DNA from: Diplosphaera chodatii
Taxonomy: Eukaryota > Chlorophyta > Trebouxiophyceae > Prasiolales > Stichococcaceae
Reading direction: 5' to 3'
Assembly (NCBI GenBank): GCA_032358165.1
Contig: JAALGY010000032.1
Coordinates: forward strand, 3,286,001-3,350,000
Length of the DNA: 64,000 nucleotides
Part shown: in pieces, positions 34,692 through 47,179 of the stretch
How positions within the stretch are numbered: position 1 is the stretch's first letter
Layout of the letters: the number at the start of each line of letters is the position of its first letter
Made by a program: the position numbers and the translations under genes
Notes under the pieces: generated by a model
Told to the model about the DNA's origin: nothing
The model's input: only the letters and a program-made list of their open reading frames with translations
Databases searched by the model: none

Positions 34692-37600
34692 TCACATATC
34701 GACAGCCATCGCCGCCACCTGTGCATCAGGTGGGGTTCCTTCCGGTAGCTCCTCCTCCATCTGACGGAGCTCATCTGCATCACTGGGCTGCCCGCACTCG
34801 CGAGCGCCCTCCTCCACTGACGCATCTGCCGACGTCCCGGTTGCAACTATCATCGCCGCTGCAGCCCCAGCTGCGGCTGCTGCAGTCTCAGCTGCCGCCG
34901 CTGCCGCAGCTGCCGCCCGCTCGCGCACCTTGTTCAACGCCTTGCCAGGCTGCATCGGAGCAGGCCGAACAGTCATGTCACGCTAGGCCAATGTTGGACA
35001 TGAACGCTCGACTCATACCTCAGCAGCAGCATTGGAGGCGCAAGCTGAGGTGGTCTCCACTCTGCTGCCAGATGTGTACCTTCGGTTTGTCGTGCTTGGG
35101 TGCCAGATTGGCAGCGCCCTCCTTGGATTTGCCCCGCTTTCTGGGCGGGGGCGGGTCGGCAGCATCCGCCGCAGCTGCAGCTGCCACAGCCGTGACAAGG
35201 TCGTCCTGTGGCTCGCCGAGCACCTTGGCTGCTGACAAAGCAGCTGCTGCAGCGGCGACAGCGGCAGTGTCATGTGCACAGCCGCCTGCTGCGGCTGCAG
35301 CTGCATCCGCCGCCTCTGCAACGGGTGCAACAGCATCTCCTCCTGCGGCGGCGGCAGCAATGATCCGGGCTGCCTCTGTGGGGATCCTGCGGCGCTTGGA
35401 TGCACGTTGCTGCACGCCGGCTGCGTTGACTGTCTTCCTGAGCTGCACCTGCATGCAGCTAGGATACAGTTCTGTGCTGTCGACTGCTGCAGCTAACACT
35501 GTCAAGCATAGCAGTGCATGAGTTGGCTTGTGGGTCCTGCTGTGCTGCCGTGTGCGAGGCAGGTGCATCATGCAAGGCTGCACGAACGTTCACCATCTCA
35601 TGGGGTGCCCAGAGTGACACCACCTGCAGCATCGCACACAGAGCTCTGTTCAGCTTGATGTCGACTGACATCTCATGCCTTGAATCAGTCAAGCCTTGAA
35701 CACCGGGCAGCTGCATTAAGAATGACGCAAGACCCTGTTAACCCATGTTTGGCGAGTACTGCATACCATACAAAGCAGGCGCACCTCTGAGTCACCATCA
35801 TCATACTCCACTGTGTGGCTCCAGCGCAGCGGATCAAACTGCTTGATGACACCTTCGTACCACTGTGCAGAGCAAAAGCAGTGCTCTTTGGAAGTATTGC
35901 ATTGTATGTGAAGATCTGACCGCAAGCTTACATGCAGTGCAACCCTGTACAGAAGCAGCTGAAAGCTTGGGCACAGCAGGGTCTCTTACAACGACTCACA
36001 TCCTCATCATCTGCCCACCAGACTGCAATGCGCTTGCCCACTGCTGCCTCTTTCGTGATGGCAATCTGCACCCACCACAGGTTGCACAATTTACCACAGG
36101 CTTGCGCCTGGCTGTATCAATCAACACTGGTTCCTGGTGCACAACCCAAGGGCTCAGAGCAGATGCCGTCTGAAACAAACACTGCCGGCCGCACAGCTCG
36201 GCGGATTGCCCATCAACTGCACAACACGGCACCTGGCCTCCAGCATGGCCACCAGCAGCTGCGGCCGCCGCCCGTAGCTGGAGGCAGCGCCGACTGCTGC
36301 CCTGCGACCATGTACAACTGTACATTCACGCGAGTGCAACACGCAAAGCTGGTTCACATATGCAGGTAGGCTGATGGTGAGCATGCCCCGGTCGATAGAC
36401 GTACCTGCCGCTGCTGCTTGCAGGTGAGGCAGGAGCCGCAGCGCCCCTGCTGCCCGATGCGAGCGGCCGCCTTTGCAGCGGCGCACGCCTTGCTCGGACT
36501 GCCAGCGATGCTGGATGACTTGTGGCTGCTGCCCAGCACAATCCTGGCCACCTGCGGCCCAGGTGCAGGTTGACGACTTCTGCACTTGCCAGCTTTTCGA
36601 TGACAGGATCACAGGCTGGCACGGCGCCGTGGCCTGGTGTGCTTGTCTGTTGCACATGCAGACCACGTGGCCAGAGCTTCGCAGCGTGCAGGGCGCTGTG
36701 ACAGCAAGGAGCTGTGAGCTTCTGGAGGGTGTAGCGAACATGAAGCCGGCACCTGGGAGCCTGCAGACAGCTTGCACTGCCGGATCTTGGCCAGCAGGTT
36801 GTCGACCTGGAAGCCGCCCTCTCGCAGCCTGCAGCGGGAGCGCAAGTGTAAGCAAGCACAGGGCCGATGTTGGTGGATGGCTACCTCGTGCAGTGGCTGC
36901 AGCTGCTGCCCTGTACAGATTATAACGTGCAACTCCGATGGTATCGTGCAGCAACATGGAGGGCACGAGGGCGGCCCACCGCATGATGTAGATGCGCAGC
37001 GCCTGCGCAACAAGAATTTGGCTGTCAGCACGGTTGAAACGATGTGCCGGATCAGCTTGCATGTTGCTCAGCATGTCAGCCAAACATGCATCAAGGACGC
37101 CTTCCACCCTGGGGTGGGGCGCACCTCCTCAGATGGCAGCTTCCCAGGCTGCTGGATGAAGTCCCCCAGGCGGATCAGCGGGGTGACCTCGGGTGCATCT
37201 GACAGGTGGCTCGATGCCCACCTGTGAGGTCAGGGTTCGCAGCAGGTGATCAGAGCACATGCACACCCAGGTCAACACGGAGCTGCAGCTCGACCACACA
37301 TGCCAACGTTGCCAGCCCATTCACCATCGTGCCATGGGGATGTCAAGCGTGCAAGCCAGCTGGTCACCTGCCGAGGCCTCTCACAAACCAGGCGGCCCGG
37401 GGCCAGGCGCCTGTGCGTCCGCCACAGCCGCGGCCGTCTTTGCCACTGCCAGCACCTTCACCGCTGCTGCTGGTCGTGTTGCTGCCGCCCTTTGTCTGCA
37501 CAGAGGTTCTTCTATAACCAACTGCTTGCTTGCTTGCTTACTTACCACTGATGCAACAGCCTTTCTGTGACGCGAAGGCCATTCATGCCTTGGTACCTTG

Positions 37601-40600
37601 GTCGGGGCATTGCCTTGGTTGCGCAGGGAGTGCCCTTTCCAATCTGCAGTGCATAAAGTTTGCTGCTGCATGTTTGAGGGGACTGTCCCATCAGTATCGA
37701 CAGGCCGCCATAGTGTCACAGCCCACACACACCAGTCTGCTCCTCTGCCAGCTCGAGATCCTCGACATCAGTGTCCAGGTCCGCCCCAAAGCTGTCCGCA
37801 AACTTGATGGCGTCGGCATCCATAGGCCGGTCCAGCGGGTGGCCCACATACTTGTGCCTGCATCGCACAGTTGATGGGCATCGTCATTTCACTGACAGTC
37901 GGTATGTTTAGATCAAGCGGTGGCATCGACGAGCTCTACCAGTCACCAAGTGTCTGTGCGTGCAAGATCTATAACATACAAGGCTGCACAGTGACACCAG
38001 GGAGGCTAGGATGGGCAGGCAGCAAGGCGCCTCACTTGTATGGCTCCATCAGCTGTGTGCCCAGCCAGCGTGCCACACAGACCGACACAGCGTTGCCCAG
38101 CAGCGCATAACGTGTGCGCTTGCTCGCGTCATCGTCCGCGCCATTGTTGGCCGTGTGCGGCCTGGGGTACAGCATGCACATATAACGGGCCAGCTAAGCT
38201 ATGCAGTAACTGCTCGTCCCTGGAATCAAGGAGATGCGGCTGCAATACAGGTGCCACGTTCACCAGCTGAGGACTCTATACAAAGAGCCCGCACCTGTTT
38301 GCCACAATGCCGGGGCCTTCCACAGGCCAGCAGGGCTCTGTCCATCCCTCAGGGAAGCCCTGGAGTGCACCCAGCAGATTGGTGAGTTGCAACATAGAAT
38401 GCACCACCACCACTGCTTTGCTCAATAGACAGCCGACCAGCTCGACGTATTTTTGCTTGCTTATGTCCTGCGAAATTGATCAAGTGGGGCTACCATGCAG
38501 CATCAACACAAGAGCCTGTAAAGCGCACCTGCAGGCGCTCAGCATCAGCAATACGCAGCAGGCCGGACTGCCCATTTGCCAGCAGCAGCAGCATGCGCTG
38601 GTTGCTGCGCGTCATTGTTGGGATCCTGCAGCAAACACAAGCCACGGTTGTCGTGTGCAAAGCAGTCACAGACCCTCATGGTGGGTGATGATAGGCAGCC
38701 AGTTACTGCAATGAGAGCTTGTCGTATGCTATGAAAACCTTAAAAACCGATCTGAAGCCCATGGGATACAAAGCCGTGCGCGCTCACATGTCAGGGGTCC
38801 CAGTGTTGCGGGCGTTGCCCATGTCAAGAGCATACGAGGTGTGTTCGATCGGAACCTCCTCCGCACGCAGACACCTGAAGCACATCTGCCCCTCCCCGTA
38901 GCGGTCCTCACAGCCTGCAACCGTGACGACGCTGCTGCATCGACGTGCAGGGATGAAACCTTCCATTGTTGTGCCGTATACAAAGCTTGCCAGCACCTGA
39001 CATGCCTGCAGTGGTTTGCTGCGTGCATCATATTGAGCCACGTATCAGCTAGCTGACTCCTACCGCCGGTGCATGGGCGCATGCCAGTGGACAGCAGCAG
39101 GTCACGCACGTCGGCGTGCATGGACGCCAGAAACAGCATGCGTCGCCGCTGGTGCGGCACGCCAAAGCCTGCGCATCAAACACCGGCCAGTTGCTGGTGT
39201 GGCACAGCAGCCAGGTCACTCAGGGTAGCTGCCGCACTTCCTACTGACTAGAAGAGTCCGAATCATGCTCATGCCGTTGCAACCAGCAGGGAGAGAAGAG
39301 GTGTTTTGTGTTTCAGTTCTTATGGGGCAGGGCGGAAAGTCAGCCCCACCACCATGTACAGCTATCTCCGTGCCCCACGGCAAGGTTCAGGAGCTTCGTA
39401 GTGCTTCAGGTGGTCTGGCTTCGCCACACAGCGATGCAGAGTGATACTCCCTCAAAGAGGGCTTCACCTGCGGTGTTGACGATGCGGTATGCCCAGGACC
39501 GGAATCCCAGCTCCTCGACAGCTTCCACGATGCACTTGACGACCGCGTCTCCACCGTCCTCATGCCGGTTCAGAAAAGCCTCCACCTGTGCAATGACACC
39601 CAAGTACCTGTTGGCTGAAACGGCTGCATAAGGATACTGATGTGTTTGCCGCACACAGCAGAGCATTCTGATCTGCACATGCACCAGAGGCCACTTCACG
39701 AGCACTCCGAAGTAGGGCGCTAGGCTGTACGTTTTCCAGGAGCAGCCAGGGGATGGGGTGGTTGTTGCGCGCTGCAACACGCAGCAACCGGAACACATGC
39801 CGCCCGCAGCCGGTGCTCTGCAAGCGCAGTGCATATAGTGTTGTTGAGGGTCGCCTCACGATGTGCATGCACAATCGCGCAGTGCATGTAAAGATGTTGA
39901 GGGTCGCCTCACGACATGCAAGCACAATGTTAGCGCCTTAAATCAGCAGACCATCAGTGTCAGGGACACAGGCAGAGAGCACACCAGGCCAGCAGCACCC
40001 TTCCTGTGACCAGCGCTGCTCACATCAATGCAGGGGATGCCTGCCACCAGAAGCTCTGTCTCCTGCAAAGGCACCATGTCGGTCGCAGCTCTGCAGGTGT
40101 GGGACACCACCAGCATGTGCAGTAGGACGGGACGCAGGGTGAACCAGTGCTGGACCAGCAGCATGCAGTCATATGTACTTCTGAGTATACGAACGCATCC
40201 AGTCAGCACAGCTGCTACATTCATATGCAATACACATTGGTGGCATGGAGTACCTCAGGCAGTGACTGGATGGCCTTCACATCGGGCAGCAGCAACTTGC
40301 CCGGGAAGTGATGCGCAAGCACCTGCTGGGCGCCAGGGTCACTCTCGCCTGCGATTGAAGTAGCCAGCATACCTTAAATGCACATGACTGACGACAGAGA
40401 CAGGCACTGCCAGATGTGTAGCAGTGACAGCGGAAGCCTCTGCATACAGCCTTGTGCCAGGTGCACTGCAGCTCACATTGCAGGATTATCTCGTGGCCGG
40501 CCTGCGTAACAAAGCCATCCGGTTGATGTCTCAGAGGTACCCAGTATGCAACAAACGACCTCTGATGTCCTCACGGTGCTGCACAGCCAAGCTGCGGAAT

Positions 40601-40922
40601 GATGGCGCCGTGGCATGCGGGGTATGGCAACAGAGGGCAGGTCGACGGTGGTTGCGGGTGCCGCTGGGCAGGCGGCCCCACGCCTCCTGCCACAGTGGAA
40701 ACAGCAAGCACAGGCACACACCTGCTGCAGGCCCAGGTCCAGGCCGCCAGCACCTGCAGCCCACGGCCAGAACGGTGGTCACAACCGATGTCTGGGGCGT
40801 GGGGGTGCAGGGCAGCCGTCTTGGGAACAAAGTCGTGAGCTTTGTGCGGTGATAATGCGTCCGGCGGCGGCGGCACGCAGACACTGGAGCCTGGCACCTG
40901 TGAACAGGCTGGCAACCTTCAT
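34692..40922 (-). CDS. Cytosine-5 DNA methyltransferase with C-terminal half-CXXC finger and Tudor-like module
   Basis: The catalytic domain begins at the start codon: exon 1 (40922-40898) reads MKVASLFTG and splices in phase to 40753-40722 (AGGLDLGLQQ), giving motif I; the next exons give AGHEIILQC and ESDPGAQQVLAHHFPG, then ETELLVAGIPCIDVSSAG (motif IV, catalytic Pro-Cys, about 40070), PWLLLENV (VI, about 39750), VPHQRRRMLFLASMHADV (VIII, about 39150), a Cys-containing target-recognition part (GQMCFRCLRAEEVP, about 38880), LLRIADAERLQGFPEGW and LLGNAVSVWVARWLG (X, about 38110). Beyond the usual end are LIRLGDFIQQPGKLPSEE (37170), a helical region (EGVLDACLADMLSNMQ), a half-CXXC finger RCGSCLTCKQQRQ-GSSRRCLQLRA (36440-36250), a Tudor-like pair KRIAVWWADDED / WYEGVIKQFDPL...VEYDDGDSEV (36050-35790) and a basic, Ala-rich tail ending at 34692. 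Exons from the CXXC to the tail mostly join in phase 0. Confidence 0.85.
39842..39930. repeat. Two-copy direct repeat in a methyltransferase intron
   Basis: The word TGTTGAGGGTCGCCTCACG occurs at 39842-39860 and again at 39895-39913, each followed by a similar tail (ATGTGCATGCACAAT versus ACATGCAAGCACAAT). The period is 53 bases. It is within a presumed intron and looks like a recent local tandem duplication. Confidence 0.8.
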
Positions 40923-41454
40923 GATGCCACTCCCTGGGCTGGCTTGTGCACCCAGCAATGGTCACAGGGCAGGCTGAAGGCCAACATGCAAGGAACTGCG
41001 AGATGCCCTGAGGGCCCTCCAGACACCTAATGCAGGGGTTTTACATATAGAGTGGCCCCAGCTGAGTGCCGGCAAAGTGGGTCTGCAAACTGCCTCGACA
41101 CCTCATCCTGTCAGCGGAAGTTTAACGACACAAACACTCTTATACACACGGTTACATAGCCTGGCATGCCAACACGGCAAAGCACCTGCTACACTACGCC
41201 GATTGTGTCTGAAGGCCACCGCTACCGGCAGTTGTGCGCTCGGCCCTGACGGCAATCAGTGCAGCTGTGCTGCGGAAGATGTGACAGCAGCGCATGCTGC
41301 AACTGCAGTGGCAGCGCTCGTGCCACTGGAGGGCGACTGTGATCCACTGCTGCCAGCTTGGCCTGGGTATGCTGCAGCGGCAGCGGAAGCGGCAACATGT
41401 GCTAGCCTACCCTGGGCTGGGCTCGCTAATGCGGATCTACAGCCAGGAACTGCA
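40923..41454. other. Spacer between the DUF4336 gene and the DNA methyltransferase gene
   Basis: Same-strand spacer of about 530 bases that should hold the methyltransferase promoter and the 3' region of the DUF4336 gene. No independent feature is seen. Confidence 0.4.
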
Positions 41455-43528
41455 TCATTGCCCGCGTATCAGCTGCGGCGGCGGCAGGTTCAGGTGCCGA
41501 CGGAGCGCCTGCTTTCCGCCAGTCGCAATGAATGTGCCGTGGCACGGCAGGATGGCATCCCACTGCCACTCGTCCAATATCCTGTGCATTGCTGCCTGAT
41601 ATTGCTCTGCAGCGACATTAAGGGCGGTCTTTCTGCAAGTCTGCTGAGGGACACCAGAGCAACATGTGGTGGAGGCCACCTGCCAACATGGGCAGTGTGC
41701 TATGGCTGGTGTTGATTTGCATGTGCGACTATCCCAGCAGGCCGCACCCTTGTTGCTGATCATCAGGTTGTTGTAAAAGGGTTTGTAGATGCGATCCATG
41801 CCGAACTTGAACGCCTTCGTGCCTGCGACAGATGAGCAGAGGCAGTACGGCAATGCTGTGTACACCAGACGCACCTCCATGTTGAACGTGAGAGCTTTGG
41901 CACCATCATGTGCATGACTGAGACCGTACTACGCACCGCCGGGCGCATCCGAGGGGTACGACCAGAAGACTGCAGTATGCACCAGCAGACTGAGTGCATG
42001 GTGAGCTCAAAGCCAGCACACATCATGTTGCTGTGCCTCATGTAGCAGAGACTGGCTTGTGCTGGATACAAATAACGTGGCGCAGGACATCACAGCAGGA
42101 TCAGAACAAGCAGAGCACGCACAGTCTGTGACAATCAGCGTCCCTGATGGCTTGTGCAGGAAGATAACCTGTGTGCACAGCATGCAAGGTGCTTGACAGC
42201 AAGTGGCAGGCCGACTGCACAGCAAGGCGCATGATGTGACAGGTTCCAATCCATTGCCAGAGTGCCTAGAGTGCCACAGCATTGCACGAAACAAAGCTGG
42301 GCAGGTGACGAACCTCATTAAAGAATGATTTCCGCAGCAGCGGCACCGCCTCATATGATAGGTGCGTCACCTCAATCTCGCCCAGCCAGCTGTCTGGTGC
42401 ATGATTGTTGACGCCCACCGTGGCATCATACCTGTCACAGAAGCACAACCATGCATCACGCCTCAAGCAGCTGTATGGCTGCGCGCAGGTATGTCATGTG
42501 AGAAAGGCAGCACCACTCGCAGCAGCATCACGATGGTCGATAACTTCCGTGCTCACCCTTTATCAGGCTCCTTCTCTGGCAGGCCGGGACAGCCGTAGAG
42601 AGTTGCATTGGGATAGGCATCCTTCCACTGCACGGACACAAGGCAGTTAGCTTCCAGATGTGCTGGCTTGGCAATGCCAGAATGGCGAGACACGTCATGT
42701 TGATAACCTATGATCTGAGGACGCCACCCACCTGTTTGCCGAAGCTGGTGTGCTCGTAGTTGGGGCTGACTATGTGCTTGACTTCGCCCAGCTCATCGCA
42801 CGCCTGCCGCAAGTCTGGCGTCAGCTCCACAGGCGACTGTGTCCACAACGACCCTGCAGCACGGTGCCAGGCAACTCCTAAGAGCCAAGCTGGCATGCAC
42901 GCTCCGCTCTGCCCAACATCGCAGCGACATGTGGCACGTGAGCAGTAGCACCCCTGCACAGTGACGAGCATTGGCTGACACACTTGCCGTCGCTGAGGCG
43001 TACGACAGCGCTGCGGCCGCCGACATCGATGCGGTTCCACATGAAGGGCCGCTCAGCACCCCACACCTGGTTGACAATTGGCGTCAGCACCTTGCCTGCG
43101 CATATGGCAATGCCAAGTCATGACGGCAAACCTGTGCACGGGGTACATTCAATGTTCTCGTACAATTCTCTGTCGCTTACAGCATTGGCCACCTGCAGGG
43201 TTGGTCCAGCACTTGGCATCTGCCACTGTTTGCTCTGCTGTTGCACTGGCCGACACCCTGTGCAGCATGCTGCGTGCCTGCAATGCAAGCGACTGTGTGC
43301 CAACTTGCATGGCATCAGCGAGGCTCATCGCACACTCTACTAACGACGTTGCAGCGTCCGCACTCGGCCAGCGCAGTTCGAACCAGCATTGAATGCATCA
43401 CCTACCCGTTGGAACGGTCTCGTAGCGCGAAGCAGCGGAATAGCTGAGGTTAGACGCTGGAAGCCACTATTTATGCTGAAGTGTGCTGCGGCCTGCCTGT
43501 TGGGACGTGCTGCAACTTGCTGCGCCAT
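41455..43528 (-). CDS. DUF4336 family protein, probably plastid-targeted
   Basis: Member of the DUF4336 family, whose fold is predicted to resemble metallo-beta-lactamases; the biochemical role is unknown. Exon 1 (43528-43406) encodes a basic, Ser/Ala-rich N-terminus like a transit peptide. Exon 2 (43090-42988) has VLTPIVNQVWGAERPFMWN and RSAVVRLSDG; exon 3 starts at 42853 with SLWTQSPVELTPDL, then LGEVKHIVSPNYEHTSFGKQ. Later exons give WKDAYPNATLYGCPGLPEK, SWLGEIEVTHLSYE, FNEVIFLHKPSGTLIVTD, FFWSYPSDAPGG, TKAFKFGMDRIYKPFYNNLM and the final MHRILDEWQWDAILPCHG (His near the end conserved). The join RLSDG-SLW fixes the exon 2 donor as G|GCAAGT, a GC-AG intron. The gene is divergent from the SpoU gene. 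Confidence 0.88.
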
Positions 43529-43997
43529 TGCTATACCTGGCTGTACAGAGCAGACTCACTGATCGTACTTGCTCATGCATGCGACACATACAATGTTGTG
43601 TGCATCTGAATTCTCTTTTATGGCGTTGCTGTAATCGATTTGTGTGAACATGGCTGCTGGGCAGCATGAAGTGCATAGGTGCACTGCACGTCACATCACA
43701 TTCACCCGTTTACACCATCATCGATGCAGCGGTCAGCGTCTCTGCGATCGGCCACATCTGCAAGCTTTACCTGGCGTGAACCGCTCAACCCGCGCGAAGA
43801 TCTGCTGGTGCTGCAGAGGATCTGGTAATGGCATGCGCAGGTGCATGAGTTAGGTGCAATGGGTTTCCAGTCAGTTTCGGCACGTGGCAGCTGTTGTCCT
43901 GCTGAACGCGGGTATCAATGAGTATGGATCAGCGGCGAGGAGGGCAGTACACTACAGTGCTCAAGGGTGGTAGCCTTCTGCCGCACAGCCGCTGGGG
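43529..43997. promoter_or_regulatory. Divergent promoter region between DUF4336 and SpoU genes
   Basis: About 470 bases between two divergent start codons. It must contain both promoters; no clear TATA box or other motif stands out. Confidence 0.35.
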
Positions 43998-45257
43998 ATG
44001 GCAGAGACTGCGGTGAGCAGCGGCGCCACTTGTGACAGCATCCTGCCTGCCGGCAGCAGCGGCAAAATGTACCAGAACGATCCTCCCTGCTTCCTTATCG
44101 TGTACAACATAACAAAGCGACACAACATCGGCAACATTGCCCGCAGTGCCTCAGCATTTGGCGTTGCAAAGGTTGGTGACTATCTGCACCCTGCATCTGA
44201 TTTACAAAGTAGAAGATGCAACCGCAGCTGTACTCAATGCATGATGATGTCCGCATACCAGGTGTGCTTGGTGGGCTCTCGGCACTACAGCGCCTTTGGT
44301 GCACACGGCGCCGAGAGCTATGTCAACTTTGCACACTTCAACACCCTGGAGGAGTGCTGCCGGCACCTGAAGGATTGTGAGGGCAAGTGTGACAATCATC
44401 CTCATGCTGCCACAGAGCTGATCAGCCCGACATTTGTGAGACTGCGCATCGATTGCACAACGCACTCGGTGGCCCGGTGCTGCAGGCTGCAGAATTCTAG
44501 GTGTGGAGATCATGGACGATGCGCAGCCTGTGCAATCGCACCCCTTCGCAGGCCCCACAGCTTTCATGATCGGCAACGAGGCGGGTGCCTCAGCACTGTA
44601 CTGTCGTACCATCGGTGTCTCCTTTGCCTGCTAAACATTCAGTGTGCAGTGATGGTCTGCTGTGCGGTTCTGCAGGGGCATGGACTCAGCGAGAAGCAGG
44701 TTGCATTGTGCGATGCCTTCGTGTACATCCCGCAGTACGGCGACGGCACCGCCTCGCTCAACGTGACCGTGGCCACGTCCATCGTGCTGCAGCATTTTGC
44801 GCAGTGGGCGGGGTACAGAGAGCATGGTCGCGAGGGGCAGAAGTTCTTGGTTGGGGAGCGGCCACAGCGGACGGCGGCCCGAGGTGATTGTTGCGAGTTG
44901 TGGTCCGTTTGACGCATTTGGCTAGCTTATGGTCGAAGCGTCACGCAGAGCGTGTTGCTCTCGCTGCTGTAATTGTGGAGCAAGAGGATCTCCTCACTCC
45001 CGGGCGCAGGCGTGGTTGCAAGATCAGCCGACGAGGAGGCAGCAGAGCGGCAGCGACGGCAGCAGCAGCGTGTGAATGGCACGACGCAAGACGTCATGCC
45101 GGGTGAGCTCTGTCTGCACAATCACGTGACCATCATACCTGTCGTTGGTTTCCCACACTTGAAGTATGCCGGATCATGTGCAGACAGCAGCAGTGGAGAC
45201 GGCACTGCTGGCGACAGTCATGGCATGGTGGGCCTCTTTGAGGATAACCTCCTTTGA
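43998..45257 (+). CDS. SpoU/TrmH-family RNA 2'-O-methyltransferase
   Basis: SPOUT-class enzyme that methylates a ribose in tRNA or rRNA. Exons: 43998-44171, 44262-44382, 44486-44580, 44676-44883, 45010-45257; phases agree, about 281 residues. Motifs: the family start NITKRHNIGNIARSASAFG (motif 1 with the catalytic Asn/Arg), VCLVGSRHYSAFGAHGAE, LGVEIMDDAQPV, then motif 2 GPTAFMIGNEG joined across an intron to HGLSEKQ, and motif 3 QYGDGTASLNVTVATSIVLQ, which forms the SAM-binding knot. A basic, Gln/Arg-rich tail follows. Two introns have GC donors (after 44382 and after 44580); in both cases the family sequence (E-G-C-R-I-L-G-V-E and N-E-G-H-G) fixes the join. The C-terminus beyond about 45102 could instead be intron. 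Homologues include the plant SpoU-type protein family; the substrate is unknown. Confidence 0.9.
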
Positions 45258-45681
45258 TGGGGACTAAGGCCTTGCAGCTCAGTGTTGGCACATGCAGCTC
45301 GTGCAGTGCGCAGCACCGTAATGTAAGATCTGTCGCTATCAGAGTGTCAATGTTTGGTATTGGCCCATGCCCACCCTGAAGCAACCGCAAATGCATCAAC
45401 TCACACTTCTGCAACATGCAAGTGAGCGACAGCACACACATTGATCCCCTCTGATTGAGATCGACAGTCGTGCACGATCAAACCAATTCGGCAGCGCTGC
45501 AACACCCCAGTGCTCTCGCATCACAGACGTAAATTTGAGTTTGAAAGCCAATCCCCTAGGTCCCGCAACCTGCCTTCTGTGGCGACGGCCCAAACGCAAC
45601 TGACCTGTAGCTTGCAGCATCTTAGGTGTATGTTACAGTCGGCTTGAGTCATCTGCTGGGTTGCGAGAAGCGTTTGGCAGC
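45258..45681. other. Spacer between SpoU and SLBP genes
   Basis: About 420 bases, head-to-tail arrangement; should contain the SLBP promoter. No other feature is seen. Confidence 0.4.
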
Positions 45682-47179
45682 ATGTCTGTGCGCACACTGA
45701 CAGACACCACCAACAGCAGTGTGCGCGTTTCGTCACATACCATGAAGAGAGCTACAGACTTCTCGAGAGAGTTTGACCTTGAGGATCGACACAGTGAGTG
45801 CCTATTGCATCGCTGTCTTTCACCTGGCGGCCCACATGCAGCTCACCGCCCTTCCGGTGCCCACTATACTGATTGCATGGTGAGCAACACATATTATTCC
45901 TGGGTCTGTAGCAAAGCGTGAGGCCCTGCCAAAAGAGACCGATCCGCACAAGCTGGCGCAGCGGCAAAAGCAGATCGACTTTGGCAAGAACACACTAGGC
46001 TATGCGGCATACATCAAAGCTGTTCCGAGGTCGGGAGCATGGCACACTGCTGTTGCAGTGTGTCTCTCACTGTCACACGCTATCTCAGCAACGCACAAGG
46101 AAGCCCAAGGAATCACGTGACGTTTTGCATTCAGGCATCGGAGGAGCGAAAGAGACCCCGTGACGCCCGACCGGACATTTGACTGCAGCAAGCGCACATT
46201 TGATGGCATGGTGCGCTTCACCTGTTTGACCTGTTGCTGCCATCCTGATGCAGCCACTCGACTGCGAACGTGAGTGATCTTGCATCTTGGCTCAAGTGAA
46301 CATGCCGGTGCAGGTGTTCTCATCATGTGCATGCATGTGGCACGCAGCAACATGAACAGAATACGAGGTGCAGTCTGGTGCATGTCGGCAGGTGAAGAAG
46401 TGGCGGCGTGAGCTGCATAGATGGGACCCAGAGGAGGGCGAGGCTGCGCAGCCGCTGGTTGCATCACTGCCGCCGCCGCCAGGGCGGCTGCCGCCGTGCA
46501 GCGCCGCCACCGGCGATGTGCTGCCGCCGTCCCCGCAGGTTGGCATGCGCAAACGTGCACAGAGAGCTGCTGTGGCTCTGTGCTGCATAGTGTCGCCGAG
46601 TCTTTGGCTGCGGGCTGCGTGGAAACATTCCCATTAGGGCTGCTCGTGTGTGTCACCCACAAGCATCAGGCGGGCTGTCCCCCACACTGCCAAGGCTTGG
46701 AGTGTTTTGTACAGGATGCTGCTGGCAGCAGCGGCAGACGGACAGGAGATGCAGCTACTGGGCCGGGCGCCCACAACGGCAGCTGTGGCGCCGGCAGCAA
46801 GCGGCGACTTGACGGCCATACAGAGGTGCTCATTGCCCTGCCACATGGTGCTGGTGTTGTGACTGTTGCGTGCCACAGGGAGCTACAGGCATGCATGGCA
46901 GATGCTCTTGACAGGGTGGCAGGGTGGGACTCATGTGAGTAGGCTGGTGGGGCATCAGCAAGAGGAAGTAAAGCGTGTGTCCATGCGGCGCAGGACGACA
47001 CAAATGGCATGCATTTGAAGCTACAGCGCACTGGAGATGAGCGCAGCCGTGATGGTGTGCCAGCGGTGAAGCTGCTGGACGACCCCACAGATGACCCTGA
47101 TCCGGACGTGGATCCAGTGGCCGCAGAAGCGGAGGCTGATATCTACGGGGACTGGGATGATGACGAGATTCAAATCTGA
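45682..47179 (+). CDS. SLBP: Histone RNA stem-loop binding protein (SLBP)
   Basis: Binds the conserved 3' stem-loop of replication-dependent histone mRNAs and directs their cleavage without polyadenylation. Exons: 45682-45793, 45912-46029, 46135-46210, 46392-46538, 46715-46915, 46994-47179; all phases agree, about 279 residues. The RNA-binding domain is clear: [59 protein letters not shown] and DPEE. It is encoded across exons 2-4. In animals the loop holds a TPNK motif whose threonine is phosphorylated; here the aligned position reads TPDRTF, which keeps Thr-Pro but not Asn-Lys. The C-terminus is long, Pro/Gly-rich and then acidic ([11 protein letters not shown]). The boundary of exon 5 was chosen for phase (donor GTGGCA); a longer exon ending at a GTGAGT is possible but breaks phase. 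Confidence 0.9.

Noticed and set aside
37520..37550. GCTT tetranucleotide run as a functional repeat
   Set aside because: Only about four imperfect copies in an intron or linker region of the methyltransferase gene; too short to mean anything.
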